NCBI GenBank assembly: GCA_021604525.1
Contig: BQJD01000025.1
Location: forward strand, 1 to 54,226
Direction: 5' to 3'
DNA from: a marine bacterium B5-7
GTDB taxonomy: Bacteria; Pseudomonadota; Gammaproteobacteria; Arenicellales; CAJQKF01
Length of the DNA stretch: 54,226 nucleotides
Position numbers and translations under genes: made by a program
Shown: positions 25,485-33,930 of the stretch, one piece after another
Layout of the letters: each line of letters begins with the position of its first letter
How positions within the stretch are numbered: position 1 is the first letter of the stretch
Notes under the pieces: model-generated
Told to the model about the DNA's origin: nothing
The model's database searches: none
What the model saw: the letters and a program-made list of their open reading frames with translations, nothing else

Positions 25485-26684
25485 CTAATCAAGCTCCACC
25501 GATAGCGCAAGCTGTGCATCTATGAATAACGGTGAGATATTCAGAGCTTCGGCAATATCGTAGATAATCTCGCGCTCTGCGGCATCATCGCGGGTGTCTG
25601 CTTTTAGCATCAGGCAGAGATCTCGCAGTACCTGCATCCGCTGGGACTCGCTCAGGTTCTCCCGCGCCAGACGTATTCGCTCTGGCAGATCACGCATGAT
25701 ACGGTCAAAATTGAGGTTGTCACCGATAGCACCTTTGCCGAAAAATTCTTCAAATACGGCTTCCTCTGCCGAACTGATCTCCTCGTTGGCGCGGGCAATC
25801 GCAAGGGCACCGGCAAACAGCAGACGACGCATGGTCTCGCCCGACTCGGTCTTGGCTTCGAGATAGCTGGGTTCCATAAGACCCATCACTGACTGTACTT
25901 TCAGTTCGAGCTCGTCGACACTGATGCCGTCCGGTTTCACAAACACCGAGTCATGATATAACTTCAAAGCCTTGACACGCACAGGACTGAATGGATGAGT
26001 GGAAAACCAGTCCTCCTGTGGTGCTCCTTGCCCTGGTTCCCCGCTGCTGATTGTCAGATCGTCGACCTGTCCTATGAATTCATCAAGATCAAAATGAATA
26101 ACGTCGTCGCCGAGGCCTGAAGCGAGTCGGAATAACGACCGGGAGACGCCAAAAAATTCATCAGCACAGTGCGCGCCAGCGCGATCGGCTGATATTTCGG
26201 CATAGCGCGACCAGGCAAATAGCTGTAGTGCCAGCCGCGGGCTGGGTCTGACCGCACCGCGCAGCAGATGACCGACCGGTATGTCGTGATGGTGATACAG
26301 ATGATGACCGAGCTCATGACCCATAACGAAACGTAATTCGCTTCCCTTGAACGATTCAAGCAAGCTCGATGACAGCATGATGAACAAACGGCCTTCTTCA
26401 GGTTTAATGCAGGCCGCGTTAAATTGCGGACTCGAGTACACATACAGTTCAAGGGGGATATCGATACCCAGTTTATCGATACAGTGGTCGCAGGTTCGAT
26501 GGACATCAGGCGCCATGGTACGGCTGAGCCGCACGGAAGTTGCCAGGAGATGGCGACGCACACCGCTCGGCCCCTTTTTTTCGAGGCGTTCGATTGCTTC
26601 GTTGACCCGTATCACATCGGGTTGTTTTAACAACATGTTAAATAAGTTTGTATCGTTGTTGGAACGGATGTCAGTGGCATTCAT
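25485..26684 (-). CDS. M48-family metallopeptidase with a C-terminal TerB-like domain
   Basis: A 399-aa cytoplasmic-looking protein without signal peptide. The zinc motif HELGH (about residues 123-127) is followed by an Asp/Glu-containing helix (EISADRAGAHCADEFF), the third-ligand region of M48 peptidases. From about residue 280 a second, helical domain reads FAGALAIARANEEISSAEEA, then LCLMLKADTRDDAAEREII, and looks like a TerB (tellurite-resistance B) domain. The ATG at 26684 is chosen; an in-frame GTG lies 12 bp upstream, and neither has a strong ribosome binding site. Function and substrate are unknown. Confidence 0.8.
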   Translation of the reverse strand: MNATDIRSNNDTNLFNMLLKQPDVIRVNEAIERLEKKGPSGVRRHLLATSVRLSRTMAPDVHRTCDHCIDKLGIDIPLELYVYSSPQFNAACIKPEEGRLFIMLSSSLLESFKGSELRFVMGHELGHHLYHHHDIPVGHLLRGAVRPSPRLALQLFAWSRYAEISADRAGAHCADEFFGVSRSLFRLASGLGDDVIHFDLDEFIGQVDDLTISSGEPGQGAPQEDWFSTHPFSPVRVKALKLYHDSVFVKPDGISVDELELKVQSVMGLMEPSYLEAKTESGETMRRLLFAGALAIARANEEISSAEEAVFEEFFGKGAIGDNLNFDRIMRDLPERIRLARENLSESQRMQVLRDLCLMLKADTRDDAAEREIIYDIAEALNISPLFIDAQLALSVELD

Positions 26685-26878
26685 GGCTGGAGGCACGCGA
26701 AATTGATGACTAAAACATTATTGTTCGGGTGAGTGTAGCAATAGGATAAAAACCAGTGAGAAACACGACGCGTTAAATACGCCGGTTCAATCCCATGAAA
26801 GCGCCCATTAAAACTGTTATAGCCGAACAAAATGATTACGCAGAATGGATCCTTGTGGTCAACCCGATCAATTTATCA

Positions 26879-27319
26879 TTACCTGACAACGATACAGGTG
26901 CATGGCGATAACTGATTTACCTTGTGGGAAACACTACCCATTAACATGCCGGCAAGTTCTCCCAGGCCGCGAGTGCCAATTACGACAAGATCTGCATCGA
27001 GCTCCTTGATCGTATGAATGATTCGTTTGGCTGGATCGCCGCTACCGATTTCCGTTGAGATTTTCTTGCAGCCCTTGCGTGTGGCGATGTCTTCGGCAGC
27101 CTTGATGACGCTACGTGCTGCACGATTGAGATCCGCCTGGGTGCCGCTGGTGAAAACCGATGCTGATCCGAGAGCAAGAACCTGATCTTTCATTGGCTTT
27201 TCGGTGACATGCAGAAGGTGCAGACCGCTCTCATATTTAGAGGCAATTTCGCATGCGAAGTTTAGCGCCTTTTTTGAATGGGTTGAGCCATCAACAGGTA
27301 CGACTACGGTATTAATCAT
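26879..27319 (-). CDS. Universal stress protein (UspA family)
   Basis: A 146-aa single-domain Usp. The N-terminus MINTVVVPVDGSTHSKKAL and the C-terminal ATP-binding pattern GTRGLGELAGMLMGSVS (G-2x-G-9x-GS) predict ATP binding and a dimer. Start ATG 27319 has TGGAGGTGG upstream. It lies 119 bp downstream of a lipoprotein gene on the same strand; cotranscription is possible. The role is probably in stress or starvation survival, by family membership only. Confidence 0.88.
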   Translation of the reverse strand: MINTVVVPVDGSTHSKKALNFACEIASKYESGLHLLHVTEKPMKDQVLALGSASVFTSGTQADLNRAARSVIKAAEDIATRKGCKKISTEIGSGDPAKRIIHTIKELDADLVVIGTRGLGELAGMLMGSVSHKVNQLSPCTCIVVR

Positions 27320-27438
27320 ATAACCACCTCCATAAAATTTATCCGTTTATTGGATGAGTCCAACATGACGGAATAACAACTTGCAGAACGCTTATCCCTA
27401 ACAGGGCATGAAGTCCTGACAATACCATTTACACGACA

Positions 27439-28062
27439 TTAACGCGGAGCGATATAGCCGAAGTTCGTCAGTTCCTTGATCACGATAGACGCCAGTTCAT
27501 CAACGACGTGTTCTGCTGATGACGGATTGAACGTACGCGTATTCCCGGTCCACAATAGCGCCTTGGTGGCAGCAGAGTAGACATTGGTTTCCAGAATAAC
27601 ATTGGTATTGGTGACCACGTATCCCGGCTGAAACATCATCCGGTAGGTAGGATAGTAATAATCGTAAAACCCAACTGGCGCATAGTTGTAGCTGGGTGGA
27701 ACGTAGCTTTGCTCTCTTGAAATATCAATCAGCCGGGTTGTCAGAATCGCATCGGCGGAGCTGGATTGGATAGCGGATTCAATGACACTTTTTTCATCTG
27801 TAATACGATCGTCCGGAATCATGCGGAAGCTGGTTTCTGCAGCCAGTCCGGCATTTGTCAGTTTCTCGGCGAAGGCGGTTTCGAAAAATCGACGACGATT
27901 CGGCACATTGGATAAACCTATCACCAGAAACTTCTCGAGCTTTGGCCCGCCGTATTGATCCTCGTGCCATGAGTTGATGATGCTCGTCGATGCGCAACCA
28001 CCGGCGAACAATACGAGTACCAACACGGATATAAGGGGCAAAAATCGGAATTTGTTTTTCAT
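27439..28062 (-). CDS. Putative lipoprotein (DUF4136-like)
   Basis: A 207-aa exported lipoprotein. Residues 1-22 are a lipoprotein signal peptide with lipobox FAGG-Cys near residue 23. The mature part resembles the DUF4136 type: a conserved KFLVIGLSNVPNRRRFFETAF stretch, then DAILTTRLIDI and a Tyr-rich patch (YYYPTYRMMF). The ATG at 28062 is selected because GAGGTGA precedes it and the signal peptide begins there (MKNKFRFLPL). The function is unknown; it would be anchored in the outer membrane unless the +2 residue Ala-Ser directs otherwise. Confidence 0.72.
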   Translation of the reverse strand: MKNKFRFLPLISVLVLVLFAGGCASTSIINSWHEDQYGGPKLEKFLVIGLSNVPNRRRFFETAFAEKLTNAGLAAETSFRMIPDDRITDEKSVIESAIQSSSADAILTTRLIDISREQSYVPPSYNYAPVGFYDYYYPTYRMMFQPGYVVTNTNVILETNVYSAATKALLWTGNTRTFNPSSAEHVVDELASIVIKELTNFGYIAPR

Positions 28063-28291
28063 GGCAATCACCTCGACAGCGGTACGATGAATCATGGCTT
28101 CATTATCGACAATTGTGTTCAATCAATCCACCGGTGTCGTTGTTGGTGACACCGATTCTGTGAAGGGCCAGGCGTATAATCAGACGAGCGGGCTTTAACC
28201 GATTGTTAAATTGCCAGTATCATCAGGAGCGGGTACAGTGCCGCGTCAAATTGTTTCAATAACTTTTAACCACAGTTCCCATGGAGGATTT

Positions 28292-28771
28292 ATGACCATC
28301 AAAGTTGGTGATCGCGTACCGGAAGCCACTCTATTTATTATGGTTGATGGCAAACCGAAGTCCTTTTCAACCAATGACATATTTTCCGGCAAAAAGGTGG
28401 TGGTATTCGCGCTTCCTGGTGCATTTACGCCCACCTGTTCTGCTGCTCATCTACCAGGATTCGTCGCCAAGGCAGACGAAATACTTGCTCGTGGCGTGGA
28501 TAGCATCGTCTGTCTTTCCGTAAATGATGCATATGTTATGGATGCCTGGGGAAAGCAGCAAAACGCAGAAAAGATCATGATGGTGTCTGATGGCAGCGCC
28601 GAATTCACCCGCGCAGCAGGACTCGATCTTGATCTGACCGATCGAGGCTTTGGCATGCGATCTGACCGTTATGCCATGATTGTCGATGATGGTGTGGTGA
28701 CATTGTTGAATCGCGAGGCACCAAGAAAGCTTGAAGTCAGCGATGCCGACAGTATCCTCGCGGCGCTGTAG
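28292..28771 (+). CDS. Peroxiredoxin, Prx5/hybrid type
   Basis: A 159-aa peroxiredoxin that reduces hydrogen peroxide and organic peroxides. The peroxidatic motif is PGAFTPTCSAAHLPGF with the Cys near residue 48. WGKQQNAEKI and the later DRYAMIVDDGVV with the conserved Arg fit the Prx5 group. The Met at 28292 has GGAGGATTT at best spacing; the 27 extra upstream codons are not family-like. Unlike the fusion type, no glutaredoxin domain is attached. It is convergent with arfB. Confidence 0.9.
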   Translation: MTIKVGDRVPEATLFIMVDGKPKSFSTNDIFSGKKVVVFALPGAFTPTCSAAHLPGFVAKADEILARGVDSIVCLSVNDAYVMDAWGKQQNAEKIMMVSDGSAEFTRAAGLDLDLTDRGFGMRSDRYAMIVDDGVVTLLNREAPRKLEVSDADSILAAL

Positions 28772-28786
28772 GCACCCGATTGAATG

Positions 28787-28804
28787 CGGAATCCCGGGAT
28801 TCCG
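28787..28804. terminator. Palindrome between convergent prx and arfB genes, possible bidirectional terminator
   Basis: CGGAATCCCGGGATTCCG is a perfect 18-bp palindrome. As RNA it can form GGAATC/GATTCC with a CCGG loop, followed on the plus strand by GACAGTTTTC. It lies 15 bp after the peroxiredoxin stop and 38 bp before the end of arfB, as expected for a shared terminator, though the T run is short. Confidence 0.45.
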
Positions 28805-28842
28805 ACAGTTTTCAGTCCCCCCGGGCTATGGCCCACTTTTAT

Positions 28843-29250
28843 CTAATCTTCGGGTGGCTTGCGTAATGACTTAAGACGACTTCTGCGGGTTTTGTCGTCC
28901 AGTCGTCGTTTCCGTGACGCAGCGGTGGGACGGGTCACTTTTCTCGGTTTGATCTCGGTTGTGGCACGCTCGATTAACTCATGCAGTCTTTTCACGGCGT
29001 CCTCGAGATTTTTCTCACGAGTTCTGTAGCGTCCCGCTTTGATAACGATGATGCCATCGCGGGAGATGCGTCGATCGGCAAATGCCAGCAACCGGGTTTG
29101 ATCACGCTGGCTCAAAGATGACTCCTTGATGTCGAAGCGAAGCTGGATCGCGGTTGCAACCTTGTTGACGTTTTGTCCACCGGGTCCACTGGCACGAATC
29201 GAGGTTACCTCAATCTCGTCATCTGCAATCGTTATCTTATGTTTAACCAT
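28843..29250 (-). CDS. arfB: Peptidyl-tRNA hydrolase ArfB (stalled-ribosome rescue factor)
   Basis: A 135-aa rescue factor (YaeJ). The GGQ catalytic motif appears in ASGPGGQNVNKVATAIQLRF at residues 21-40, and the C-terminal tail is strongly basic (RKRRLDDKTRRSRLKSL), which enters the mRNA tunnel of stalled ribosomes. Length matches E. coli ArfB (about 140 aa). Start ATG 29250. The gene is followed by RNase AM's end in the opposite-direction layout, both on the minus strand with a 42-bp gap. Confidence 0.93.
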   Translation of the reverse strand: MVKHKITIADDEIEVTSIRASGPGGQNVNKVATAIQLRFDIKESSLSQRDQTRLLAFADRRISRDGIIVIKAGRYRTREKNLEDAVKRLHELIERATTEIKPRKVTRPTAASRKRRLDDKTRRSRLKSLRKPPED

Positions 29251-29292
29251 ATAAGGTCGTCATCAAGTTGCTATCGACGCAATATTGAAGTG

Positions 29293-30156
29293 TTACCAGT
29301 CATGCCAAACCGGTACGCATTGCTTGGGCAGTGAGCCGTTGCAGCCCAGGTCCGCCCATGGCTGACATTCGCGATGAAAATCTGATCCACAGGAGGCAAG
29401 AAGCCCGCTCTCAGTGCTTAAAGAAGCTAATTGGTGGCTGACGTGGGTCTCCTGGCGTCCCGAGATTACTTCAATACCGCCCCCACCCATCTGTTTGAAA
29501 TCTTCCAGCAGCAACCGTAAACGGGTATGAGTCAGACGATATTTAAGTGGGTGAGCCAGAACCGCAACACCACCCGCTTTTTTGATCCAATCGATGATGG
29601 TTTCCATGCCCGGCCATAGACATTTGACATCTCCGGGTCGGCCGTCGCCGAGGTAGCGGGTGAATGCCTCGCGCATATCCCAAACCTGCCCGTTGCGAAC
29701 CATTTGTGTGGCAAAGTGCGGGCGACCGACAGGACGATCGCCGGCAAGGACCTCGACAGGTCCAAGCAGGTTGCCAAGCCCGAGTTTGCCGAGTCGCTCG
29801 GCAATTTGTCTTGCACGCTTGGCGCGATTACGACGTTGTTGAGCTTCGCCTTCGACTATCGAGTAACATTCAGGGTCGATATGAAGTCCGAGTACATGTA
29901 CACCAATTTTGCGCCAGAAAGTTGAAAATTCAATGCCCGGGATAATACGCATGTCGCCATGGTCGAGAGACTCGATCACCCGGTATGCTGACACCGTATC
30001 ATGGTCAGTAATCGACAGGCAGGTGACGCCTCTGCTTTTGGCACGCTCGATCAGTGTGGCAACATCAAGTTCGCCATCTGAGTGATTGCTGTGACAATGC
30101 AGGTCGTAGATGCCAACTGGATGGTCGAATCCATTATCAGATAAGTGAGTATTCAT
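29293..30156 (-). CDS. PHP-domain phosphoesterase, RNase AM (YciV/RnaM-like)
   Basis: A 287-aa PHP-superfamily metalloenzyme. The first metal motif HCHSNHSDGELD (residues 21-32) and the second, TDHDTVSAY (near 56), are intact; EGEAQQRRNRAKRARQIAERL and HPLKYRLTHTRLR further match YciV. Family members hydrolyse 5' ends of short RNAs and 3',5'-nucleoside bisphosphates, and mature the 5' ends of rRNAs. Distal SDFH (SCGSDFHRECQPW) holds the last metal ligand. The ATG is at 30156. Confidence 0.88.
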   Translation of the reverse strand: MNTHLSDNGFDHPVGIYDLHCHSNHSDGELDVATLIERAKSRGVTCLSITDHDTVSAYRVIESLDHGDMRIIPGIEFSTFWRKIGVHVLGLHIDPECYSIVEGEAQQRRNRAKRARQIAERLGKLGLGNLLGPVEVLAGDRPVGRPHFATQMVRNGQVWDMREAFTRYLGDGRPGDVKCLWPGMETIIDWIKKAGGVAVLAHPLKYRLTHTRLRLLLEDFKQMGGGGIEVISGRQETHVSHQLASLSTESGLLASCGSDFHRECQPWADLGCNGSLPKQCVPVWHDW

Positions 30157-30290
30157 AGCGTGATTATAAGTCGATCGTCACTACAACCTGCAGCGTATCT
30201 CGACGGGTTCGAGCAGGCATCGATATCGAACGCATTGATTTCTGCTACATCGACGGCCGATTCTCCGCATGGTTTTTCGAGTACAGGCTC

Positions 30291-31187
30291 ATGAGTATGA
30301 ATCGTACCGATTATATACATGGCGTCTTGCTGGTCATCCTCGGAGGGTCTTTTCTGTCTCTGGCCGGAGTATTGCTGCGTCATATTGAATCGGCAGATGG
30401 TTGGCAAATCCTCTTTTATCGTTCGGTTTCATTTTTCGTGACGCTGACTTTGATTGTGATTTTTCGCTATCGACGCGCCACGTGGGACGCATTTGTAAAA
30501 GTGGGTGCTCGCGGCATCGGGGTTGCCGTAGCGCTAGGCCTTGGCTCATGTTGTTATGTATTCGCTATGCTCAATACAACGGTCGCGAACGTAGTATTCA
30601 TTGTTGGCGCATCGCCCTTGGTCACGGCAGGTATAGCCCGGTTGGTGTTGAAGGAACAAATCACATCAACCAGCCTTGTGACCATGCTTTGTGCCCTTGG
30701 TGGAATCGGGTTGATGTTTTCCGATGGATTCATAAGTGGTGGAATGATCGGTAATGTCATGGCAATTGGTGTGATGCTGACTTTCACGATATTTCTGCTA
30801 CTGGTTCGCGACGGCCGCCGAATCGACATGATTCCGGCTACCTGTATGGCGGGGCTTGTGGCAGCAGCAATTGCGGCGGTGATGGCCGATACCCTGTTAA
30901 TCAGTAGTCACGACTTTCTTATCGCACTGACACTTGGCAGCGTCCAGTTCGGTGTCGGGTTTATTTTACTGACCATAGGTGCGCGTTATATTCCGGCGGC
31001 GGAAGTGGCACTGTTCTCGCTTAGCGAAGCGGTGCTGGCGCCAATCTGGGTCTGGATCGGGGTGAATGAAGTACCCAGTACTGTCAGTGCGACTGGTGCA
31101 GCGGTCGTACTGGTATCGGTGACGATATACTGCCTTTCGAGAATAGTTCATGATCGCCAGTCAAAGCGGGCTGGTGCTGTGCCCTAA
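30291..31187 (+). CDS. EamA-family (DMT) transporter
   Basis: A 298-aa inner-membrane protein of about ten helices with two EamA repeats. It begins with GVLLVILGGSFLSLAGVLLR and ends with the usual TGAAVVLVSVTIYCL. LVLKEQITS corresponds to the end-of-repeat motif of the first half, and WIGVNEVPS that of the second. It is divergent from RNase AM and precedes diaminopropionate ammonia-lyase by 122 bp on the same strand, which could mean it handles an amino compound. Substrate unknown. Confidence 0.86.
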   Translation: MSMNRTDYIHGVLLVILGGSFLSLAGVLLRHIESADGWQILFYRSVSFFVTLTLIVIFRYRRATWDAFVKVGARGIGVAVALGLGSCCYVFAMLNTTVANVVFIVGASPLVTAGIARLVLKEQITSTSLVTMLCALGGIGLMFSDGFISGGMIGNVMAIGVMLTFTIFLLLVRDGRRIDMIPATCMAGLVAAAIAAVMADTLLISSHDFLIALTLGSVQFGVGFILLTIGARYIPAAEVALFSLSEAVLAPIWVWIGVNEVPSTVSATGAAVVLVSVTIYCLSRIVHDRQSKRAGAVP

Positions 31188-31309
31188 GTGGCAAAATGAT
31201 CAATGCAACACTTGCAAATAATGCGACTGAAATTACGATGACAAACAATAATCAAAGATGTCAGCTTATCGCGCAAGCGCTCTACATAAAGTCACGTTAA
31301 GGATAATAG

Positions 31310-32503
31310 ATGCGAAATCTTAACCAGTACGTTCGAAGTCACATTCACCACTTCGCCAATCCCAATGCACGGCATGGACCCTGGCCAGAGCGATTGTCAA
31401 CGGTCATCAGTGCCGATTCGATCGGCGCAGCAGCACGGGAAATCAAGTCGTGGCCGGGTTATGGGCCGACGCCGTTACGTTCTCTCGACACACTGGCCTC
31501 GGAACTCGATATCGCAACGTTATGGTACAAGGATGAAGCACAGCGGTTTGCACTCGGCAGTTTCAAGGCGCTTGGCGGTGCCTATGCGGTTCTTTGCCTG
31601 CTGATGCGGGAAACCTCAATGAGTGCAGCGGAGATATCCACCCATAAGGCTCGTGATCAAGTCGCCGACATTACTGTAGTTACAGCAACCGACGGTAATC
31701 ACGGTCGGGCGGTTGCCTGGGGCGCACAACGATTCGGCTGTCGGGCGAGGATTTATATCCATGCCGAGGTCAGCGCTTATCGTGAACAGGCCATGGCAGA
31801 ACTCGGTGCTGAAGTCGTGCGTGTCGATGGCAACTACGATGAATCGGTTCGTCAGGCGGCACGCGATGCCAGGGACAATAACTGGTTCGTGGTCTCGGAT
31901 ACGTCATGGCCGGGATATACGGAGGTGCCGGCACAGGTAATGGCAGGTTATACGGTCATGGTCGGCGAATTATTCAATCAATGGCCGGACGGTCAATTAC
32001 CCACTCATGTGTTCGTTCAGGGCGGCGTCGGTGGCTTGGCGGCGGCGGTAATCGCCGCAATGTGGATTCATTACGGCAGCGATCGACCAATATTTATTGT
32101 AGTCGAACCGGCCGATGCTGATTGTCTATTGCAGAGCGCGACCGCCGGAGATTTGGTTAAGGTAGACATCACCCGGGAAACAATCATGGCTGGATTGTCA
32201 TGCGGTGAGGTGTCTCCCATTGCCTGGTCGATCATCGAGTTGGGCGCGGATCATTTCCTGTCGATCACCGACGATAATGTCACTCGGGCCATGGGAGATC
32301 TTGCGACGAAGCATTTTTCCGATGAGGCAATTGTTGGTGGTGAATCGGCGGTTGCCGGATTGTGTGGATTGATTCAGGTGGCGACTGATAAGGATCTGGC
32401 CGCAGCCATTGACCTTAACCCGACAAGCCGGGTTCTGGTTCTGGGTACCGAAGGTGCTACCGACCCCGATATTTATCGTCAGGCAACCGGTGTCGATCCG
32501 TAG
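31310..32503 (+). CDS. dpaL: Diaminopropionate ammonia-lyase
   Basis: A 397-aa PLP enzyme (YgeX/DpaL) that converts 2,3-diaminopropionate to pyruvate and two ammonia. The PLP Lys is in GSFKALGGAY (near residue 86). VTATDGNHGRAVAWGAQ is the phosphate/substrate-binding segment that separates DpaL from other fold II lyases, and VFVQGGVGGLAAAV is the Gly-rich cofactor loop. MAGLSCGEVSPIAW is another family hallmark. The ATG at 31310 follows AAGGATAAT. Size agrees with E. coli DpaL (398 aa). The upstream EamA gene is the likely partner; no other 2,3-diaminopropionate genes are visible. Confidence 0.92.
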   Translation: MRNLNQYVRSHIHHFANPNARHGPWPERLSTVISADSIGAAAREIKSWPGYGPTPLRSLDTLASELDIATLWYKDEAQRFALGSFKALGGAYAVLCLLMRETSMSAAEISTHKARDQVADITVVTATDGNHGRAVAWGAQRFGCRARIYIHAEVSAYREQAMAELGAEVVRVDGNYDESVRQAARDARDNNWFVVSDTSWPGYTEVPAQVMAGYTVMVGELFNQWPDGQLPTHVFVQGGVGGLAAAVIAAMWIHYGSDRPIFIVVEPADADCLLQSATAGDLVKVDITRETIMAGLSCGEVSPIAWSIIELGADHFLSITDDNVTRAMGDLATKHFSDEAIVGGESAVAGLCGLIQVATDKDLAAAIDLNPTSRVLVLGTEGATDPDIYRQATGVDP

Positions 32504-32511
32504 CCGGCATG

Positions 32512-32526
32512 GACTGAGGTTCAGTC
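32512..32526 (+). terminator. Weak hairpin after dpaL, possible terminator
   Basis: GACTGA and TCAGTC pair around a GGT loop 9 bp after the dpaL stop, in the short gap before the convergent PDZ gene. A proper T run is lacking. Confidence 0.25.
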
Positions 32527-32563
32527 AATGCATTTGCCTGCATGATTGAATCATCGAATGGGT

Positions 32564-33520
32564 CTAGTTGAAGGTTCGGTTCGATTGTTGCACGGTTCTC
32601 GCGATGAAGAACTCATTGCGGCCAACCGAGTCGAGTTTAATGTGTTTTGTTACGCCATTGCGTTTGAGGGTTATTGATATCTGCGTTCCGGCAGGCCCCG
32701 CTGTCCACACCGCATGGTACAGGTCGGCGAGAGAGTGAACCGGTTGGTCGTCGATTGCAGTGATAACATCTGTGAGCTGTACGTCGGCGAGTATTGCCGG
32801 ACCATCGGGATATAATCCAACAACGACCAGTGGACCATCATCGTCCTGTATCATCCAGCCGAGCCATGGTCTTGCCGGGGTGGATCGTCGTCCATGACGG
32901 TAGAGATGATCGACGTGATTGGTTATCAATTCGGTTGGTACGAACAGGTTGCCGTATACTTCAGAATCAGATTCGCCCGGCGATTGAGCGGGTATTCGTC
33001 CCGGTAATTGCAGCAGCAGAGAGCCAACGCCAATCAATTGGCCATCGTTACTGCAAAGCGCCGCGCCGCTCCATTCATCACAAGCTGGAACGGTGTAAAT
33101 GGCGTTCTCGATCAAGTATTCCCAGCGACCGGAGAATGCCCCCACAGCGGCAATTTGTGCGGCAATTGACGGTCCGTCGATCCGGTTGTAAATCATTATT
33201 GACGTGGTGTTTGATAATTCGTTTACGGTTGCCAACGGTACGCAGGTCGGCCCGAGCGGGTTATCGGGTTTAACTAGTGCGAGTCCGGATTCGGTATCTT
33301 CGGCGATAACGTGCGCCGCTGAGGTTTTACCATCGGCCGCGGTCATCCACAGGGTTTGTGCTTCGACACAGAGATAACTGATGGTCAGGGAAAGACCATC
33401 GGCACGAATTCGGGTGGCGATACCGCTACGCTCAGTTCCAAGCAACTCGGCGGTCATGGCATCATCAGGCACATGTGCCTCAAGTTTCATCAAGGCATCG
33501 GAGATATCTGTGCTGGGCAT
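32564..33520 (-). CDS. Trypsin-like/PDZ protein of DegP type, catalytically degenerate
   Basis: A 318-aa protein with a trypsin-like half and a C-terminal PDZ domain (about residues 215-300: RPWLGWMIQDDDGPLVVVGL, then DVITAIDDQPVHSLADL). No signal peptide or membrane anchor is seen. In HtrA enzymes the triad is His-Asp-Ser. Here the His segment (TNxHV) reads TISYLCV, the Asp of DLALL is Gly (TESGLALVKP), and the Ser motif GNSGG reads EWSGAA. Proteolysis by the usual mechanism is thus unlikely; a peptide-binding or scaffold role is inferred. It starts at ATG 33520, divergent from the DUF1289 gene. Confidence 0.75.
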   Translation of the reverse strand: MPSTDISDALMKLEAHVPDDAMTAELLGTERSGIATRIRADGLSLTISYLCVEAQTLWMTAADGKTSAAHVIAEDTESGLALVKPDNPLGPTCVPLATVNELSNTTSIMIYNRIDGPSIAAQIAAVGAFSGRWEYLIENAIYTVPACDEWSGAALCSNDGQLIGVGSLLLQLPGRIPAQSPGESDSEVYGNLFVPTELITNHVDHLYRHGRRSTPARPWLGWMIQDDDGPLVVVGLYPDGPAILADVQLTDVITAIDDQPVHSLADLYHAVWTAGPAGTQISITLKRNGVTKHIKLDSVGRNEFFIARTVQQSNRTFN

Positions 33521-33682
33521 TTACTCAGTTCTGGTCATTGGACTGCTGGTTATATCATCACTATCTGATCGCCGCACTGTGGTTATTTGCGTGTTCAATC
33601 GGATTGTCGGTCGCATGCCGGCAAATTCCAACAGTTTGATTGTGTTAGTACGTGCATTGTCGCTTGGTATTATGATTGAAAA

Positions 33683-33925
33683 ATGAAGAATATATCATTC
33701 ACGCATCCTCACGAAACATCGTCCGACTCATCAGTCAGGCCTCACGGTGAATTTCCAACTGTTGACGAGGATGCCTCGCCTTGCATTAATGCGTGTCAGT
33801 TGGACGGCGATGGCATCTGTATGGGCTGCTATCGATCAATTGACGAGATTCAGAAGTGGCCCTCAATGAGTCGGGAAAACCGCATCAAAGTGCTGCGCGA
33901 TATAGTTGCACGACAGCAGAATTAA
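33683..33925 (+). CDS. DUF1289 small Cys-rich protein
   Basis: An 80-aa protein. After a variable polar N-terminus of about 32 residues comes SPCINACQLDGDGICMGCYRSIDEI, the DUF1289 motif with four Cys in a CxxxC-x8-CxxC pattern that should bind a metal. WPSMSRENRIKVLRDI is the usual following helix. The function is unknown; such genes often sit beside unrelated housekeeping genes. It overlaps no neighbour: the stop at 33925 is 5 bp before the EamA start, so the two are probably cotranscribed. Confidence 0.83.
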   Translation: MKNISFTHPHETSSDSSVRPHGEFPTVDEDASPCINACQLDGDGICMGCYRSIDEIQKWPSMSRENRIKVLRDIVARQQN

Positions 33926-33930
33926 ATAAC

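Noticed and set aside
26697-26878. Possible tRNA T-arm (GGTTCAATCCC) in the gap before the usp gene
   Set aside because: The flanking bases do not pair and no acceptor or anticodon arm can be drawn.
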